Below are positions 1 through 7,955 of a stretch of 24,775 bases of DNA, piece by piece. Each line of letters starts with the position of its first letter. Position 1 is the first letter of the stretch. The DNA lies in NCBI GenBank assembly GCA_964577315.1, contig CAZNYT010000028.1:1-24775 (forward strand). The letters are read 5' to 3'. The notes beneath the pieces are model-generated. The model did not search any database, had not been told where the DNA came from, and was given only the letters and a program-made list of their open reading frames with translations. Position numbers and translations under genes: made by a program. Source of the stretch: Desulfonatronospira sp964577315 (GTDB lineage: Bacteria; Desulfobacterota; Desulfovibrionia; Desulfovibrionales; Desulfonatronovibrionaceae).

Positions 1-7
1 CTAGAAA

Positions 8-55
8 AGCGCGAGCCGGGTACGCGGCACGCAAAAAGATTTGGTGAATAGTTAC
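8..55 (+). repeat. Dispersed repeat, family C, copy 1
   Basis: This short stretch upstream of ispE aligns with 21413-21476. Both contain AGCGC(G/A)AGCC, then GTAC, then GCAAAAAGAT, then GGTGAATAG followed by YYAC. This copy lacks about 17 nt present in the other. Similarity stops just before the ispE start region. It may be the edge of a larger element cut by the window end. Its function is unknown; a dispersed intergenic repeat is the simplest reading. Confidence 0.5.
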
Positions 56-83
56 AATTCTCTTTATGGTCTTTGGGGCTGTT

Positions 84-953
84 ATGAGCAAGTCCTTCTA
101 CATCAGCACCGGCTGCAAGATCAATTTATACTTGCACATTCAAGGCAAACGCCCGGACGGATATCACTATCTGGACTCCCTGTTCTACCCCCTTCCCCGG
201 CCTCGGGACTGGATGCACATAGTTCTTGGTCCCGACTCGGGATTGAGTTTGAGCTGCTGTTCCCATAGGCTGGAACCTGGCTCAAACATTTTGCACAAGG
301 TTTATGAGGCATTTTACAGTGCTACTGGGCACACCCCAGGCCTGAAGGTGTATCTGTGCAAAAACATTCCCATTGGGGCTGGTCTCGGCGGAGGGAGCGC
401 GGACGCAGCCGCTTTTTTGCTTTTTCTGAACAGCCTGAGCAGGTCCAAAAGACTAAGCCATCCAGAGCTAATTTCCTTGGCTGCTGAAATCGGAGCAGAT
501 ATCCCCTTTTTCTTATACCACCAACCCGCACGGGTGAGTGGTATCGGCGAAAAGCTAAGTCTCTTGAACATGAAACTCAAGGATTGGCATTTACTGCTGA
601 TCTGCCCTGAAATAACCATTGATACCGCCTGGGCATATAAAACTTTTGATGCATGTCACCAAGAACCCTGTGAAAACCCCATGCCCCCCTTCTTGACATC
701 ATCGGCAACAAAAGATAATTATTCTTTTTTTGGTCAGCTGAATTTATACAATTCCTTTGAAAAAGCCATCTTTTCTGCTTGTCCCGAGCTGGGACGCATT
801 AAAGCCCATGTATTGCACAAAGGAGCTACAGCATGTGTCATGAGTGGTTCTGGTTCAAGCCTGGCTGCCTTTTTCCGGTCCCAAGAGAGGGCTAGACATG
901 TGGCTTTAACCCTTGACCGCCATAAAACATCATTTTATTATATTAAATTGTAA
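84..953 (+). CDS. ispE: 4-diphosphocytidyl-2-C-methyl-D-erythritol kinase (IspE)
   Basis: GHMP-family kinase that phosphorylates CDP-methylerythritol with ATP in the cytosolic MEP isoprenoid pathway. The glycine-rich GHMP ATP loop GAGLGGGSADAA is at about residues 98-109. The C-terminal MSGSGSSLAAFF motif is also typical, as is the N-terminal KINLYLHI strand. At about 289 aa it is near family length. An in-frame ATG lies 18 nt upstream at 66, but 84 is preferred because GGGG sits 5 nt before it and its protein begins close to the conserved N-terminus, whereas 66 has no ribosome-binding sequence. The stop is 3 nt before a tRNA-Gln gene, and prs follows, an order consistent with Desulfovibrionales. 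There are no oddities in the catalytic motifs. Confidence 0.93.
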   Translation: MSKSFYISTGCKINLYLHIQGKRPDGYHYLDSLFYPLPRPRDWMHIVLGPDSGLSLSCCSHRLEPGSNILHKVYEAFYSATGHTPGLKVYLCKNIPIGAGLGGGSADAAAFLLFLNSLSRSKRLSHPELISLAAEIGADIPFFLYHQPARVSGIGEKLSLLNMKLKDWHLLLICPEITIDTAWAYKTFDACHQEPCENPMPPFLTSSATKDNYSFFGQLNLYNSFEKAIFSACPELGRIKAHVLHKGATACVMSGSGSSLAAFFRSQERARHVALTLDRHKTSFYYIKL

Positions 954-956
954 GAC

Positions 957-1031
957 TGGGGCGTAGCCAAGCGGTAAGGCAACGGGTTTTGGTCCCGTGA
1001 TTCGGAGGTTCGAATCCTCCCGCCCCAGCCA
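957..1031 (+). tRNA. tRNA-Gln (anticodon UUG), CCA encoded
   Basis: A complete cloverleaf is visible. The acceptor arms TGGGGCG (957-963) and CGCCCCA (1021-1027) pair fully. The anticodon stem ACGGG/CCCGT encloses a 7-nt loop TTTTGGT, with anticodon TTG at 989-991. The T arm carries GGTTCGAATCC. The discriminator is G1028, followed by an encoded CCA. It sits directly between ispE and prs, so it is probably processed from their shared transcript. No other glutamine tRNA is in the window. Confidence 0.97.
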
Positions 1032-1047
1032 AAACAAGGACTGAGTC

Positions 1048-1995
1048 ATGCCCGGACACGGCGAACTGAAAATCATTACCGGCAATGCCAACCCGGATTT
1101 AGCCCGAGGTATCTGCGAACATCTGGGGATCACATTAAGCCCTACTCAGGTATGCACCTTCAATGACGGCGAAAGCAGGATCGAGATCGGGGATAACGTA
1201 CGCGGCGACGATGTGTTCGTGGTCCAGCCCACATGTCCCCCAGTCAATCACAACATAATGGAGCTCTGCCTCATGCTGGACGCCTTGAAAAGGGCCAGCG
1301 TGGGACGAGTGACCGCGGTAATCCCCTATTTCGGGTATGCTAGGCAGGACCGTAAGGTAGTTCCCCGGGTACCCATAAGTGCAAAACTTGTGTCGGATTT
1401 CATCACTACTGCCGGTGTGAACCGTGTTTTGACGGTGGACCTGCATGCAGGTCAGATCCAAGGTTTTTTCAACATCCCGGTAGACAATCTCTTTGCAGCA
1501 GAAGTACTTCTTTATTATCTGCAAGAATTCGGGAACGAGGCAGTGGTAATCTCCCCTGACGCTGGAGGCACGGAAAGGGCCCGGGCCTATGCCAAACGCA
1601 TCGGGGCGGATCTGGCAATAATCGACAAAAGACGCGGGGCTTCAAATGAAGCCCAGGCCATGCGGGTCATAGGCGACGTCAAGGATAAATTCGCCATAGT
1701 CCTGGATGACATGATTGATACCGGCGGGACCATTGTCCAAGGAGCCAAGGTTTTAGCCGAAAAAGGAGCCAAACAGGTATTGGCCTGCGCCACTCACCCC
1801 ATACTTTCCGGGCCGGCACTGGAAAGACTTAGCAATTCTTCCTTCTCGGAGATTGTGGTCACGGACACCATCCCCTTAAGTGAAGAAGCCAAAGCTACTG
1901 GCAAATTCAAGGTTATCTCGGTAGCCAGTTTGCTGGCCAAAGCCATACACAATATTCACACCGAATCCTCGGTGAGTGTGCTCTTTTCTCACTGA
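1048..1995 (+). CDS. prs: Ribose-phosphate pyrophosphokinase (PRPP synthetase)
   Basis: Transfers pyrophosphate from ATP to ribose 5-phosphate to make PRPP, the precursor of purines, pyrimidines, His, Trp and NAD. Class I features are visible: the flexible loop region YFGYARQDRK, the VDLHAGQIQGFF motif, VVISPDAGGTERA, and the PRPP-binding signature IVLDDMIDTGGTI. Its 315 aa is the usual length. AAGGA lies 7 nt before the ATG. The gene follows the tRNA-Gln gene by 16 nt and precedes rplY by 49 nt, so the group from ispE to rplY is probably one transcript. No missing key residue was seen. Confidence 0.97.
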   Translation: MPGHGELKIITGNANPDLARGICEHLGITLSPTQVCTFNDGESRIEIGDNVRGDDVFVVQPTCPPVNHNIMELCLMLDALKRASVGRVTAVIPYFGYARQDRKVVPRVPISAKLVSDFITTAGVNRVLTVDLHAGQIQGFFNIPVDNLFAAEVLLYYLQEFGNEAVVISPDAGGTERARAYAKRIGADLAIIDKRRGASNEAQAMRVIGDVKDKFAIVLDDMIDTGGTIVQGAKVLAEKGAKQVLACATHPILSGPALERLSNSSFSEIVVTDTIPLSEEAKATGKFKVISVASLLAKAIHNIHTESSVSVLFSH

Positions 1996-2044
1996 TTGCT
2001 CAAAAACAAAAAATCCCTCAGGATAATTAAGGAGCTAAATAGCA

Positions 2045-2683
2045 ATGTCCGAACTTTACAATCTGAAAGTGGAGCTGCGCACAGAGACCGGAAAATCAGC
2101 AGCCCGCAAACTCCGTCGAAACGGTTATGTGCCAGGTATCTATTACGACAGCCAGGGGACCACGGTTCCAGTCAAGGTCAGGTCCGGGCCGTTTTACAAG
2201 GCTTGGGTCGAGGCCGGGGCCACCAATGTAGTGGAACTGGAATACACTTATAACGGTGAAACCCATAAAAAACCCTGCTTGATCTGGGACGTAGACAGAC
2301 ACCCCTTTAAAAAGGTCTACATGCATGTGGATTTTTACGGTGTGGATCTGAGCAAAGAGGTTACGGTATCCGTTCCCGTGGAAACCCAGGGAACTCCTAA
2401 AGGAACAGAAGACGGAGGGATACTGGAACTCTACAGGGATCACCTGGATTTAACCTGTCTTCCAGCCAATATTCCTTCCCAGGTGGTTATCAATGTATCC
2501 AAGCTCAAGATCGGTGATTCAATAACTCTTGACCAGATCAAGCTCCCGGCTGGAGCCAAGGCCAACTACGAGGAAAGCTTTGCAATAGTGGGCTTGTCAC
2601 CGCCTAGGGGAGAGGAGCCTGCAGCCCGCGAAGAAGGGGAAGAAGAGTCCGAAGAGGCAGCAGAACAGGAAGAAAGCGAGTAA
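2045..2683 (+). CDS. rplY: 50S ribosomal protein L25/Ctc family, long form
   Basis: Binds 5S rRNA in the large ribosomal subunit. At 212 aa this is the long CTC/TL5 form, with an N-terminal L25 domain (about residues 1-95) and a C-terminal beta domain (about 100-185). The last ~25 residues form a strongly acidic Glu-rich tail, common in this family. AAGGAG lies 10 nt before the ATG. The pairing with prs upstream and pth downstream is widespread in bacteria, which supports the call. A 272-nt gap holding a possible structured RNA separates it from pth. Confidence 0.95.
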   Translation: MSELYNLKVELRTETGKSAARKLRRNGYVPGIYYDSQGTTVPVKVRSGPFYKAWVEAGATNVVELEYTYNGETHKKPCLIWDVDRHPFKKVYMHVDFYGVDLSKEVTVSVPVETQGTPKGTEDGGILELYRDHLDLTCLPANIPSQVVINVSKLKIGDSITLDQIKLPAGAKANYEESFAIVGLSPPRGEEPAAREEGEEESEEAAEQEESE

Positions 2684-2764
2684 AGGACCCCTCAACGTAA
2701 AGACCCAAGATCATTTGATAATTTGCTTTTACCCCCTCCTTAACCCAAGTAGCTCAATGAAATG

Positions 2765-2906
2765 TGCCTGCCCGGGCTGAAGCTTATTTTCTTTGCTTGG
2801 AATATCTACCAGGGAAATCTTTTTTAAGGGACTTTTTCACTTGGCCCTGGAAAAAGAATTGCCCCATCACTTCCAGTTTCAAGCGCCTTTTTAAGCCGGG
2901 CAGGCA
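2765..2906 (+). ncRNA. Possible structured RNA in the rplY-pth gap
   Basis: An 11-bp perfect inverted repeat, TGCCTGCCCGG (2765-2775) with CCGGGCAGGCA (2896-2906), extends by 2 bp past a one-base bulge. It encloses nested complementary segments: GCTT 2795-2798 with AAGC 2881-2884, GGAA 2799-2802 with TTCC 2871-2874, and CCAGGG 2809-2814 with CCCTGG 2845-2850. Together they give a long interrupted rod of about 142 nt. It could be a leader of pth or a separate small RNA; a 6S-like shape is only a loose resemblance. No clear promoter or terminator was identified, and the strand assignment assumes transcription with its neighbours. Confidence 0.35.
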
Positions 2907-2955
2907 GTTTTCGGGTTTTTCAAGGTTTAGTTCCAGGCAATATTGGACTTAGGCC

Positions 2956-3561
2956 ATGCACAACGCTGGACTTATAGTGGGATTGGGCAATCCAGGCCTC
3001 AAATATGCTGATACCAGGCATAACATTGGCTTTATGGTTCTGGACAGGCTTACGTCAGAGGCTGGCAAAAGTCCGGGCGAAACGATTCGCAAAAAAAGGG
3101 AAAACAAGGACCTAGCTCTCTGGGAGTGGGATTCTTGGGAAGATTCACACACTAGGCTTCTTTTAAAGCCCTTTACCTACATGAACCGCAGCGGCTTGGC
3201 AGTAGCATCCATTCTCTCCCAGCTTCCGCTCAAAAAGCAACAGGTCCTGGTAATCCACGATGAGGTGGACTTACCCCTGGGTAGGTTAAAGCTTAAATTC
3301 GGAGGGGGATTGGCCGGTCACAAGGGTCTTCGCTCCATTGCAGAACATTTGGGAACAAGGGATTTTGTCAGGTTGAGAATGGGGGTGGGACGCCCCCAAA
3401 CTGAGATTTCGCTTGCACAATACGTGCTGCAAAAATTCAGCGAGAATGAAACCCGGTATTTGGGAAACTTCCTGGATGAGGCGGTAGAGGCTCTCCGCAC
3501 CATTTGCCGCGAACCTTGGGACAATGCCTTTCAGGCCGTTAATACCACTGCCCAGACGTGA
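2956..3561 (+). CDS. pth: Peptidyl-tRNA hydrolase
   Basis: Cleaves the ester bond of peptidyl-tRNAs that drop off ribosomes, recycling tRNA in the cytosol. Family motifs are clear: GLGNPGLKYADTRHNIGF near the N-terminus, which includes the catalytic His, then FTYMNRSG, and HDEVDLPLGRLKLKFGGG followed by GHKGLRSI. Its 201 aa matches the family. The ATG at 2956 places the conserved GLGNPG at residues 9-14; the ribosome-binding sequence is weak. rplY upstream is a common partner. Downstream is a 262-nt gap before carD. Confidence 0.95.
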   Translation: MHNAGLIVGLGNPGLKYADTRHNIGFMVLDRLTSEAGKSPGETIRKKRENKDLALWEWDSWEDSHTRLLLKPFTYMNRSGLAVASILSQLPLKKQQVLVIHDEVDLPLGRLKLKFGGGLAGHKGLRSIAEHLGTRDFVRLRMGVGRPQTEISLAQYVLQKFSENETRYLGNFLDEAVEALRTICREPWDNAFQAVNTTAQT

Positions 3562-3695
3562 CGGCTCAAAAGATTTCAAGAAAAAGAGCAAAAATCCTTT
3601 CACCCATGGACTGTTTGCAATTTTTGGGATAGAATTATTTCTAGTGGTCAAAGGATAAGACTTTCCCACAGGCTTTATTATATCTACCCTTTTTC

Positions 3696-3752
3696 ACCCT
3701 CAAACCTGCATCTCAAGGTTTTTGTTCGCTACTGACCTCACGGATTGAGGGT
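3696..3752 (+). promoter_or_regulatory. Mutually exclusive hairpins upstream of carD
   Basis: TGAGG(GT) at 3746-3752 can pair perfectly with ACCCTCA at 3696-3702 (7 bp) or locally with CCTCA at 3736-3740 (5 bp, loop CGGAT). A smaller AAACCT (3702-3707)/AGGTTT (3716-3721) stem sits inside the long form. Competing pairings of this kind occur in attenuators, but no T-run follows TGAGGGT. It may be chance. Confidence 0.2.
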
Positions 3753-3773
3753 ATCTATCGCATTAATGGGTGT

Positions 3774-3802
3774 TTGGCAGTTAATTGTCAGTACCGTAAT
3801 GG
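3774..3802 (+). promoter_or_regulatory. Candidate sigma-70-type promoter for carD
   Basis: TTGGCA (3774-3779) and TAATGG (3797-3802) are 17 nt apart, an ideal spacing with moderate consensus match. Transcription would begin near 3809, just upstream of the GGAGG ribosome-binding site at 3813-3817. The leader would be short. Confidence 0.3.
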
Positions 3803-3823
3803 GTCAATTATTGGAGGCCTAAA

Positions 3824-4357
3824 GTGTTTGCAGAGGGAGAACTAGTGGTTTACCCGGCTCAAGGTGTTGGAAGAGTCGAAAAAATCGAAGAACAGGACCT
3901 GGGCGGAACCAAGACCAATCTGTATATTGTGCGTATACTTAGCAACAACGTAACTCTGATGATCCCGGTCAACAACGCCGGCAGCGTGGGGCTTCGTCCT
4001 GTGAGTGGAAATGCTCAAGGCCAAAAGATCCTGGACTACCTGAATGACCGCTCGGATTTTCTAGGGTATTCCGGGCAGAATTGGAACCGCCGTTACCGGG
4101 AATATTCTGATAAGCTAAAAAGCAAAAACCTAATAGACGTGGCTTATGTCCTTAAGGAACTTTATCTCATCAGCAGAGATAAAGAGTTATCCTTCGGCGA
4201 ACGCAGGTTGATGGAGCAGGCCATGAACCTTCTTTCCATGGAGCTTTCCTATGCCCTGGGGATAGATCAGGAGGAGGCCAAGACCAGGATAGAAACCTTG
4301 TTTGCCGATATCATCAGCCCTGAGCCCCAGATAGATGAAGATGACCAAGAAGAATAA
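3824..4357 (+). CDS. carD: CarD/CdnL-family RNA polymerase-binding regulator
   Basis: Binds the RNA polymerase beta subunit and stabilises open promoter complexes, often at rRNA promoters. The N-terminal RNAP-interacting (RID) domain, about residues 1-60, includes VVYPAQGVGRVEKIEE and IPVNNAGSVGLRPV. The helical C-terminal domain (about 65-165) includes LKELYLISRDKELSFGERR and the MNLLSMELSYALG segment. It is 177 aa long. The start is GTG, with GGAGG 6 nt upstream. It lies just upstream of rho. The C-terminus is acidic (DEDDQEE). The family call is firm; which promoters it controls cannot be read here. Confidence 0.93.
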   Translation: MFAEGELVVYPAQGVGRVEKIEEQDLGGTKTNLYIVRILSNNVTLMIPVNNAGSVGLRPVSGNAQGQKILDYLNDRSDFLGYSGQNWNRRYREYSDKLKSKNLIDVAYVLKELYLISRDKELSFGERRLMEQAMNLLSMELSYALGIDQEEAKTRIETLFADIISPEPQIDEDDQEE

Positions 4358-4689
4358 ATCCCTTGCCAAAAACAAAAGTTTATCCTTTATCTAACAGACA
4401 CCCCGCATTCTTGCTAAAGTCAAGCCCAAGATCTATCCAAACTCAATTCAAGCTCAAGAATGCGGTTCCTGCTGCTGACTCATCCGGGCCAGGATGTCTA
4501 ACACACTCTACGCATCCAAAAATTTAGTCCCAGGTGTTAGCTCTTTTACATCGAATCACCTTTTTGCCAACATCATGTACTTTTCTGTAACCCTCCATGC
4601 AAGCGGAGTCTTCAGAAAATATACGCGGTTCTTTGCCCTAACAATCTTTACATCACCAAAAAATCACACCTTTTCAGGAGATTATGCCC
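4358..4689 (+). promoter_or_regulatory. C-rich, G-poor rho leader with 11-bp inverted repeat
   Basis: This 332-nt gap holds no supported gene. CCGCATTCTTG (4403-4413) is perfectly complementary to CAAGAATGCGG (4455-4465) across a 41-nt loop. No T-run follows, so it is not an intrinsic terminator. From 4501 to 4680 I count about 50 C and 23 G by hand, the C-over-G bias seen in Rho loading (rut) regions. Rho genes are often autoregulated by termination in their own leader, so that is the inferred role. CAGGAG at 4675-4680 is the rho ribosome-binding site. Confidence 0.4.
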
Positions 4690-5937
4690 ATGAATTTGTC
4701 CGAACTTAAAACCAAATCCATGAAAGAATTGACCCAACTATCCAAGGAGTACGAGATCGAGAATCCCAGCGGAATGCGCAAGCAGGAGCTTATTTTTGCC
4801 ATTCTGCAGGCCTGTGCCTCGCAAAACGGTTCTGTATACGGGGAGGGCGTTCTGGAAATCCTCCCGGATGGATTCGGTTTTCTCAGATCGCCCATGTACA
4901 GCTATATGCCCGGACCGGATGATATATACGTTTCACCTTCCCAGATCCGTAAATTCGGTTTGCGCACCGGAGATGTGGTGGCAGGTCAAATCCGTCCTCC
5001 CAAGGAAGGAGAGAGGTATTTCGCCCTGCTCCGAGTCAATCAGGTGGGCTTCAGCGACCCTGCAGAATCCAAGAACCTGGTTCTCTTCGATAACCTCACC
5101 CCTATCTATCCGGACATGCGTTTTCTTTTGGAAAACGGAGCTGAAAACTACTCTTCCCGGATAATGGACCTGCTCACTCCCATAGGCACCGGCCAGAGAG
5201 GGCTGATAGTGGCTCCTCCCAGAACCGGCAAGACCTATCTTCTTCAATCCATTGCCACCTCCATCAATGCCAACCACCCGGATGTGTTCATGATCGTTCT
5301 GTTGATAGATGAGCGCCCTGAGGAAGTTACTGATATGGAACGTACCGTGGATGCCGAAGTGGTGAGTTCCACTTTTGACGAACCGCCTCAGAGGCACGTC
5401 CAGGTGGCGGAAATGGTCTTGGAAAAGGCCAAAAGACTGGTGGAAAGAAAAAAGGATGTTGTAATCCTTTTGGATAGCATTACCAGGTTGGGCAGGGCTT
5501 ACAATACTGTTACTCCCTCCTCCGGGCGGGTCCTCTCCGGTGGCCTGGATGCCAACGCCCTGCAGCGCCCCAAAAGGTTCTTTGGTGCGGCCAGAAACAT
5601 AGAAGAAGGGGGCAGCCTGACCATCATTTCCACGGCTTTGATCGACACCGGATCCAGGATGGATGAGGTCATTTTTGAGGAATTCAAGGGCACTGGCAAC
5701 ATGGAAATCTATTTGGACCGCCATCTGTCTGACAAGAGGGTATATCCCGCCATTGAGATCAATCGCTCAGGAACCCGTAAGGAAGATCTTCTGCTCTCTG
5801 AGGAGGTGCTGAACAAGGTCTGGATCCTGCGCAAGGTACTTGCTCCCATGAATAGTGTTGACAGCATGGAATTTTTGCTTGATAAAATGAAGGGAACCAA
5901 AAACAACAAGGAATTTTTGGACATGATGAACAAATAG
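4690..5937 (+). CDS. rho: Transcription termination factor Rho
   Basis: Hexameric RNA-dependent ATPase that ends untranslated transcripts. Domains in order: Rho N-terminal helical domain (about residues 1-45, ELKTKSMKELTQLSKEYEIE), cold-shock-like RNA-binding domain (about 50-120, GVLEILPDGFGFLRS) and RecA-like motor domain (about 150-415). The motor domain has Walker A APPRTGKT, VVILLDSITRLGRAYN, and the Q-loop region SSGRVLSGGLD. ATG 4690 is chosen because CAGGAG lies 9 nt upstream; ATG 4684 is in frame but only 3 nt from it. At 415 aa it has the standard length with no large insert. The long C-rich leader suggests autoregulation. Confidence 0.96.
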   Translation: MNLSELKTKSMKELTQLSKEYEIENPSGMRKQELIFAILQACASQNGSVYGEGVLEILPDGFGFLRSPMYSYMPGPDDIYVSPSQIRKFGLRTGDVVAGQIRPPKEGERYFALLRVNQVGFSDPAESKNLVLFDNLTPIYPDMRFLLENGAENYSSRIMDLLTPIGTGQRGLIVAPPRTGKTYLLQSIATSINANHPDVFMIVLLIDERPEEVTDMERTVDAEVVSSTFDEPPQRHVQVAEMVLEKAKRLVERKKDVVILLDSITRLGRAYNTVTPSSGRVLSGGLDANALQRPKRFFGAARNIEEGGSLTIISTALIDTGSRMDEVIFEEFKGTGNMEIYLDRHLSDKRVYPAIEINRSGTRKEDLLLSEEVLNKVWILRKVLAPMNSVDSMEFLLDKMKGTKNNKEFLDMMNK

Positions 5938-5962
5938 AGCCTTTCGGGGCCACAGAATTCTC

Positions 5963-5983
5963 TTGCCGGGAAGATTCCGGCAA
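5963..5983 (+). other. Hairpin between rho and the M48 protease gene
   Basis: TTGCCGG (5963-5969) and CCGGCAA (5977-5983) form a perfect 7-bp stem with a 7-nt loop. No T-run follows on the plus strand, so it is not a canonical terminator. It could act in mRNA processing or stability between the two genes. Confidence 0.4.
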
Positions 5984-6003
5984 ACAACCGAGAAACTTGT
6001 AAT

Positions 6004-7413
6004 ATGTCAAGACTCAAACTGCTTAAAACCCATATTTCTCTGCTGCTTGTACTTTGCTTGAGCCTCTCTCCCGCCGCGGCCCAGGCCTCTGTATTCGGCG
6101 AATTCACCATCTCGGACGAGGCAGAGCTGGGCAGAGAGATACATACCCTTATCCGAGCCAACTACAATGTTGTACAAGACCCTAAAATAACTGAATACAT
6201 CCAAGACATAGCCACGAAGCTGGAAGAGGCTGCCCCCCCTCAACCCTTTCCCTTGAAGGTGGATGTGATTGAGCACCCGGACATGAATGCCTTTGCCACT
6301 GTGGCAGGCTACATGGTACTTTTTACGGGCATGATCTTGAAAATGGACAACGAATCCGAGCTAGCAGCCATAATGAGCCACGAATACGGCCATATCACCC
6401 AAAGACACGTGGCCCGCAATATAGAGCGCTCCCAAAAAATCAGCATTGGTTCCCTGGTGGGAGTTTTGGCCGGTGTTTTAGTAGGTGCTGAAGCAGGACA
6501 AGCCCTGGCGGTAGGCTCCATGGCCGGTGGCCAGTCCGCAATTTTGAGATATTCTCGGTCTGATGAGCGCGAGGCGGACCAGGTAGGTATGAACTACCTG
6601 ATTGAAGCCGGGTACAATCCCCAAGGCATGGTTTCTGCCATGCAAAAAATCAGGCGCATGCAGTTTTTTGCCGGAGGGGACATGCCCTCCTACCTAAGCA
6701 CCCATCCCGGCGTGGACGAACGTATTAACTACTTGAGAGACCGGGTAGAGGGACTGGATGCTGAGATCCGGGAACGAGAGGACGACAATACCAGGTTGCG
6801 CAGGATTCAAACCCTGCTCCGAGCCAGACATGAAGATCCCTCCCAAGCCCTGAACTATTTTCAGACGCAAATGCAGGATGAGTGCTTGTCCCAACTCGGC
6901 CAGGGAATTGCCCACAGCAGAATGAACCGGGTCCGGGAAGCCCGGGAGAACTTTGAAAATCTCTTGTCCCGTCAGGACCAGGACAGCCTATTTCTCCGGG
7001 AAGCCGGTCGCTTTTACTTTCATTACGACCAGTTGAGCAAGGCTGGCGAGCTTCTGCAGAAAGCGATAATGCTGGATCCTGAGGATAGCATGGCCCTGCT
7101 TTTCTACGCCCGGGTATTAGCGGAAAAGGAAGATTTAGAAACAGCAGTAAGCTATTTCCAGAAAGCACTCAAGCAACAACCTGAAGATCCCAGGGCCCAT
7201 GAACATCTGGCCAGAACCCACGGCCGAGACGGGGAGAATTTCATGGCTCATCTGCACATGGCTTATGCCTATTTATACCACAACAACCAGGACCGCACCG
7301 AGTTTCACCGGGAAAAGGCCAAGGAACTGGCAGAAACCCGAGAACAAAAAGAAGATTTCCAAGAGTTGGACGAGGTCTACCAGGAACGCCTCCAGTTCTG
7401 GAAAAGGTTTTAA
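6004..7413 (+). CDS. Periplasmic M48-family metalloprotease with TPR repeats (BepA-like)
   Basis: Probable envelope quality-control protease or chaperone. The N-terminus is a signal peptide (basic start, hydrophobic 11-22, AAAQA about 24-28). The zinc-protease motif HEYGH is at residues 126-130, and the third ligand lies in DEREAD near 190. The region after about 250 is helical with TPR-like repeats (roughly 300-410), as in BepA/YfgC, which work with the BAM and LptD outer-membrane assembly machinery. At 469 aa it is close to BepA length. The ribosome-binding site is weak. It follows rho by 66 nt. Assignment to BepA rather than another M48 subgroup is by architecture only. Confidence 0.85.
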   Translation: MSRLKLLKTHISLLLVLCLSLSPAAAQASVFGEFTISDEAELGREIHTLIRANYNVVQDPKITEYIQDIATKLEEAAPPQPFPLKVDVIEHPDMNAFATVAGYMVLFTGMILKMDNESELAAIMSHEYGHITQRHVARNIERSQKISIGSLVGVLAGVLVGAEAGQALAVGSMAGGQSAILRYSRSDEREADQVGMNYLIEAGYNPQGMVSAMQKIRRMQFFAGGDMPSYLSTHPGVDERINYLRDRVEGLDAEIREREDDNTRLRRIQTLLRARHEDPSQALNYFQTQMQDECLSQLGQGIAHSRMNRVREARENFENLLSRQDQDSLFLREAGRFYFHYDQLSKAGELLQKAIMLDPEDSMALLFYARVLAEKEDLETAVSYFQKALKQQPEDPRAHEHLARTHGRDGENFMAHLHMAYAYLYHNNQDRTEFHREKAKELAETREQKEDFQELDEVYQERLQFWKRF

Positions 7414-7457
7414 GCCCTTTCCTTCCTTATGGACAAATCTTTTTTTTCATGCTATTT

Positions 7458-7486
7458 TTTACAGTCTTTTTACATACAGAGATTAT
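7458..7486 (+). promoter_or_regulatory. Candidate promoter for yajC-secDF
   Basis: TTTACA (7458-7463) and GATTAT (7481-7486) are separated by 17 nt in the 133-nt AT-rich gap before yajC. The match is moderate, and the position fits the start of the yajC-secD-secF unit. Confidence 0.3.
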
Positions 7487-7546
7487 TCCCACGTGTGGAG
7501 GCTAAACCTTCATTTGAAACCCTATACTTGAGCTAGGAGGAAACAG

Positions 7547-7888
7547 ATGATTCTAGAGACCTTTATCTTTGCCATGGGGGCAGACCCCGAGGGGGGTGCA
7601 GGTAACCCCTTGGCCGCTTTTGTGCCCTTGATTTTGATGTTTGCCATTTTCTACTTTCTCCTGATCCGGCCCCAGCAAAAAAAGGCCAAACAGCACCGCG
7701 AGGTTTTGGCAAATCTGAAAAGGGGGGATAACGTCATAACCAACGGCGGGCTCTACGCCCGGATCACTGATATTCAAAACGATGTCTTGACCCTGGATCT
7801 GGGAAACAATTTAAAAATCAAGGCTAACCGCGCTTATATAGCAGGCCTAGCCAATCCCGAGCAGGACGCCGCTCAACAGCAAGGCTAG
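7547..7888 (+). CDS. yajC: Preprotein translocase accessory subunit YajC
   Basis: Small inner-membrane partner of SecDF in the Sec holotranslocon. One membrane segment (about residues 22-42, ending FLLIRPQQKKAKQH) is followed by the conserved cytoplasmic domain LKRGDNVITNGGLYARIT. RPQQKK after the helix is a hallmark of the family. It is 113 aa long. AGGAGG lies just upstream of the ATG. It stands directly before secD and secF, the usual arrangement. Confidence 0.95.
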   Translation: MILETFIFAMGADPEGGAGNPLAAFVPLILMFAIFYFLLIRPQQKKAKQHREVLANLKRGDNVITNGGLYARITDIQNDVLTLDLGNNLKIKANRAYIAGLANPEQDAAQQQG

Positions 7889-7955
7889 AAAAACCGCATT
7901 TCTTCTTGCAAATATAAAACCACTTTAAAATATACTTATCGCAGGATAAAAGCGA

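Noticed and set aside
2764..2952. 62-codon open frame between rplY and pth
   Set aside because: GTG start with no ribosome site; it spans the inverted repeat assigned to a structured RNA and has no recognisable sequence.
4494..4709. 71-codon open frame in the rho leader
   Set aside because: No good ribosome site, no family features, and it runs into the rho coding sequence. A leader peptide is possible but unsupported.
4933..5724. 263-codon open frame antisense to rho
   Set aside because: Shadow of rho; no recognisable domain or ribosome-binding site.
7906..7936. Possible promoter TTGCAA/TATACT before secD
   Set aside because: Spacing is 19 nt to TATACT, or 17 to a weak AATATA, and the start point would fall on the ribosome site. 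secD is better explained by co-transcription with yajC.
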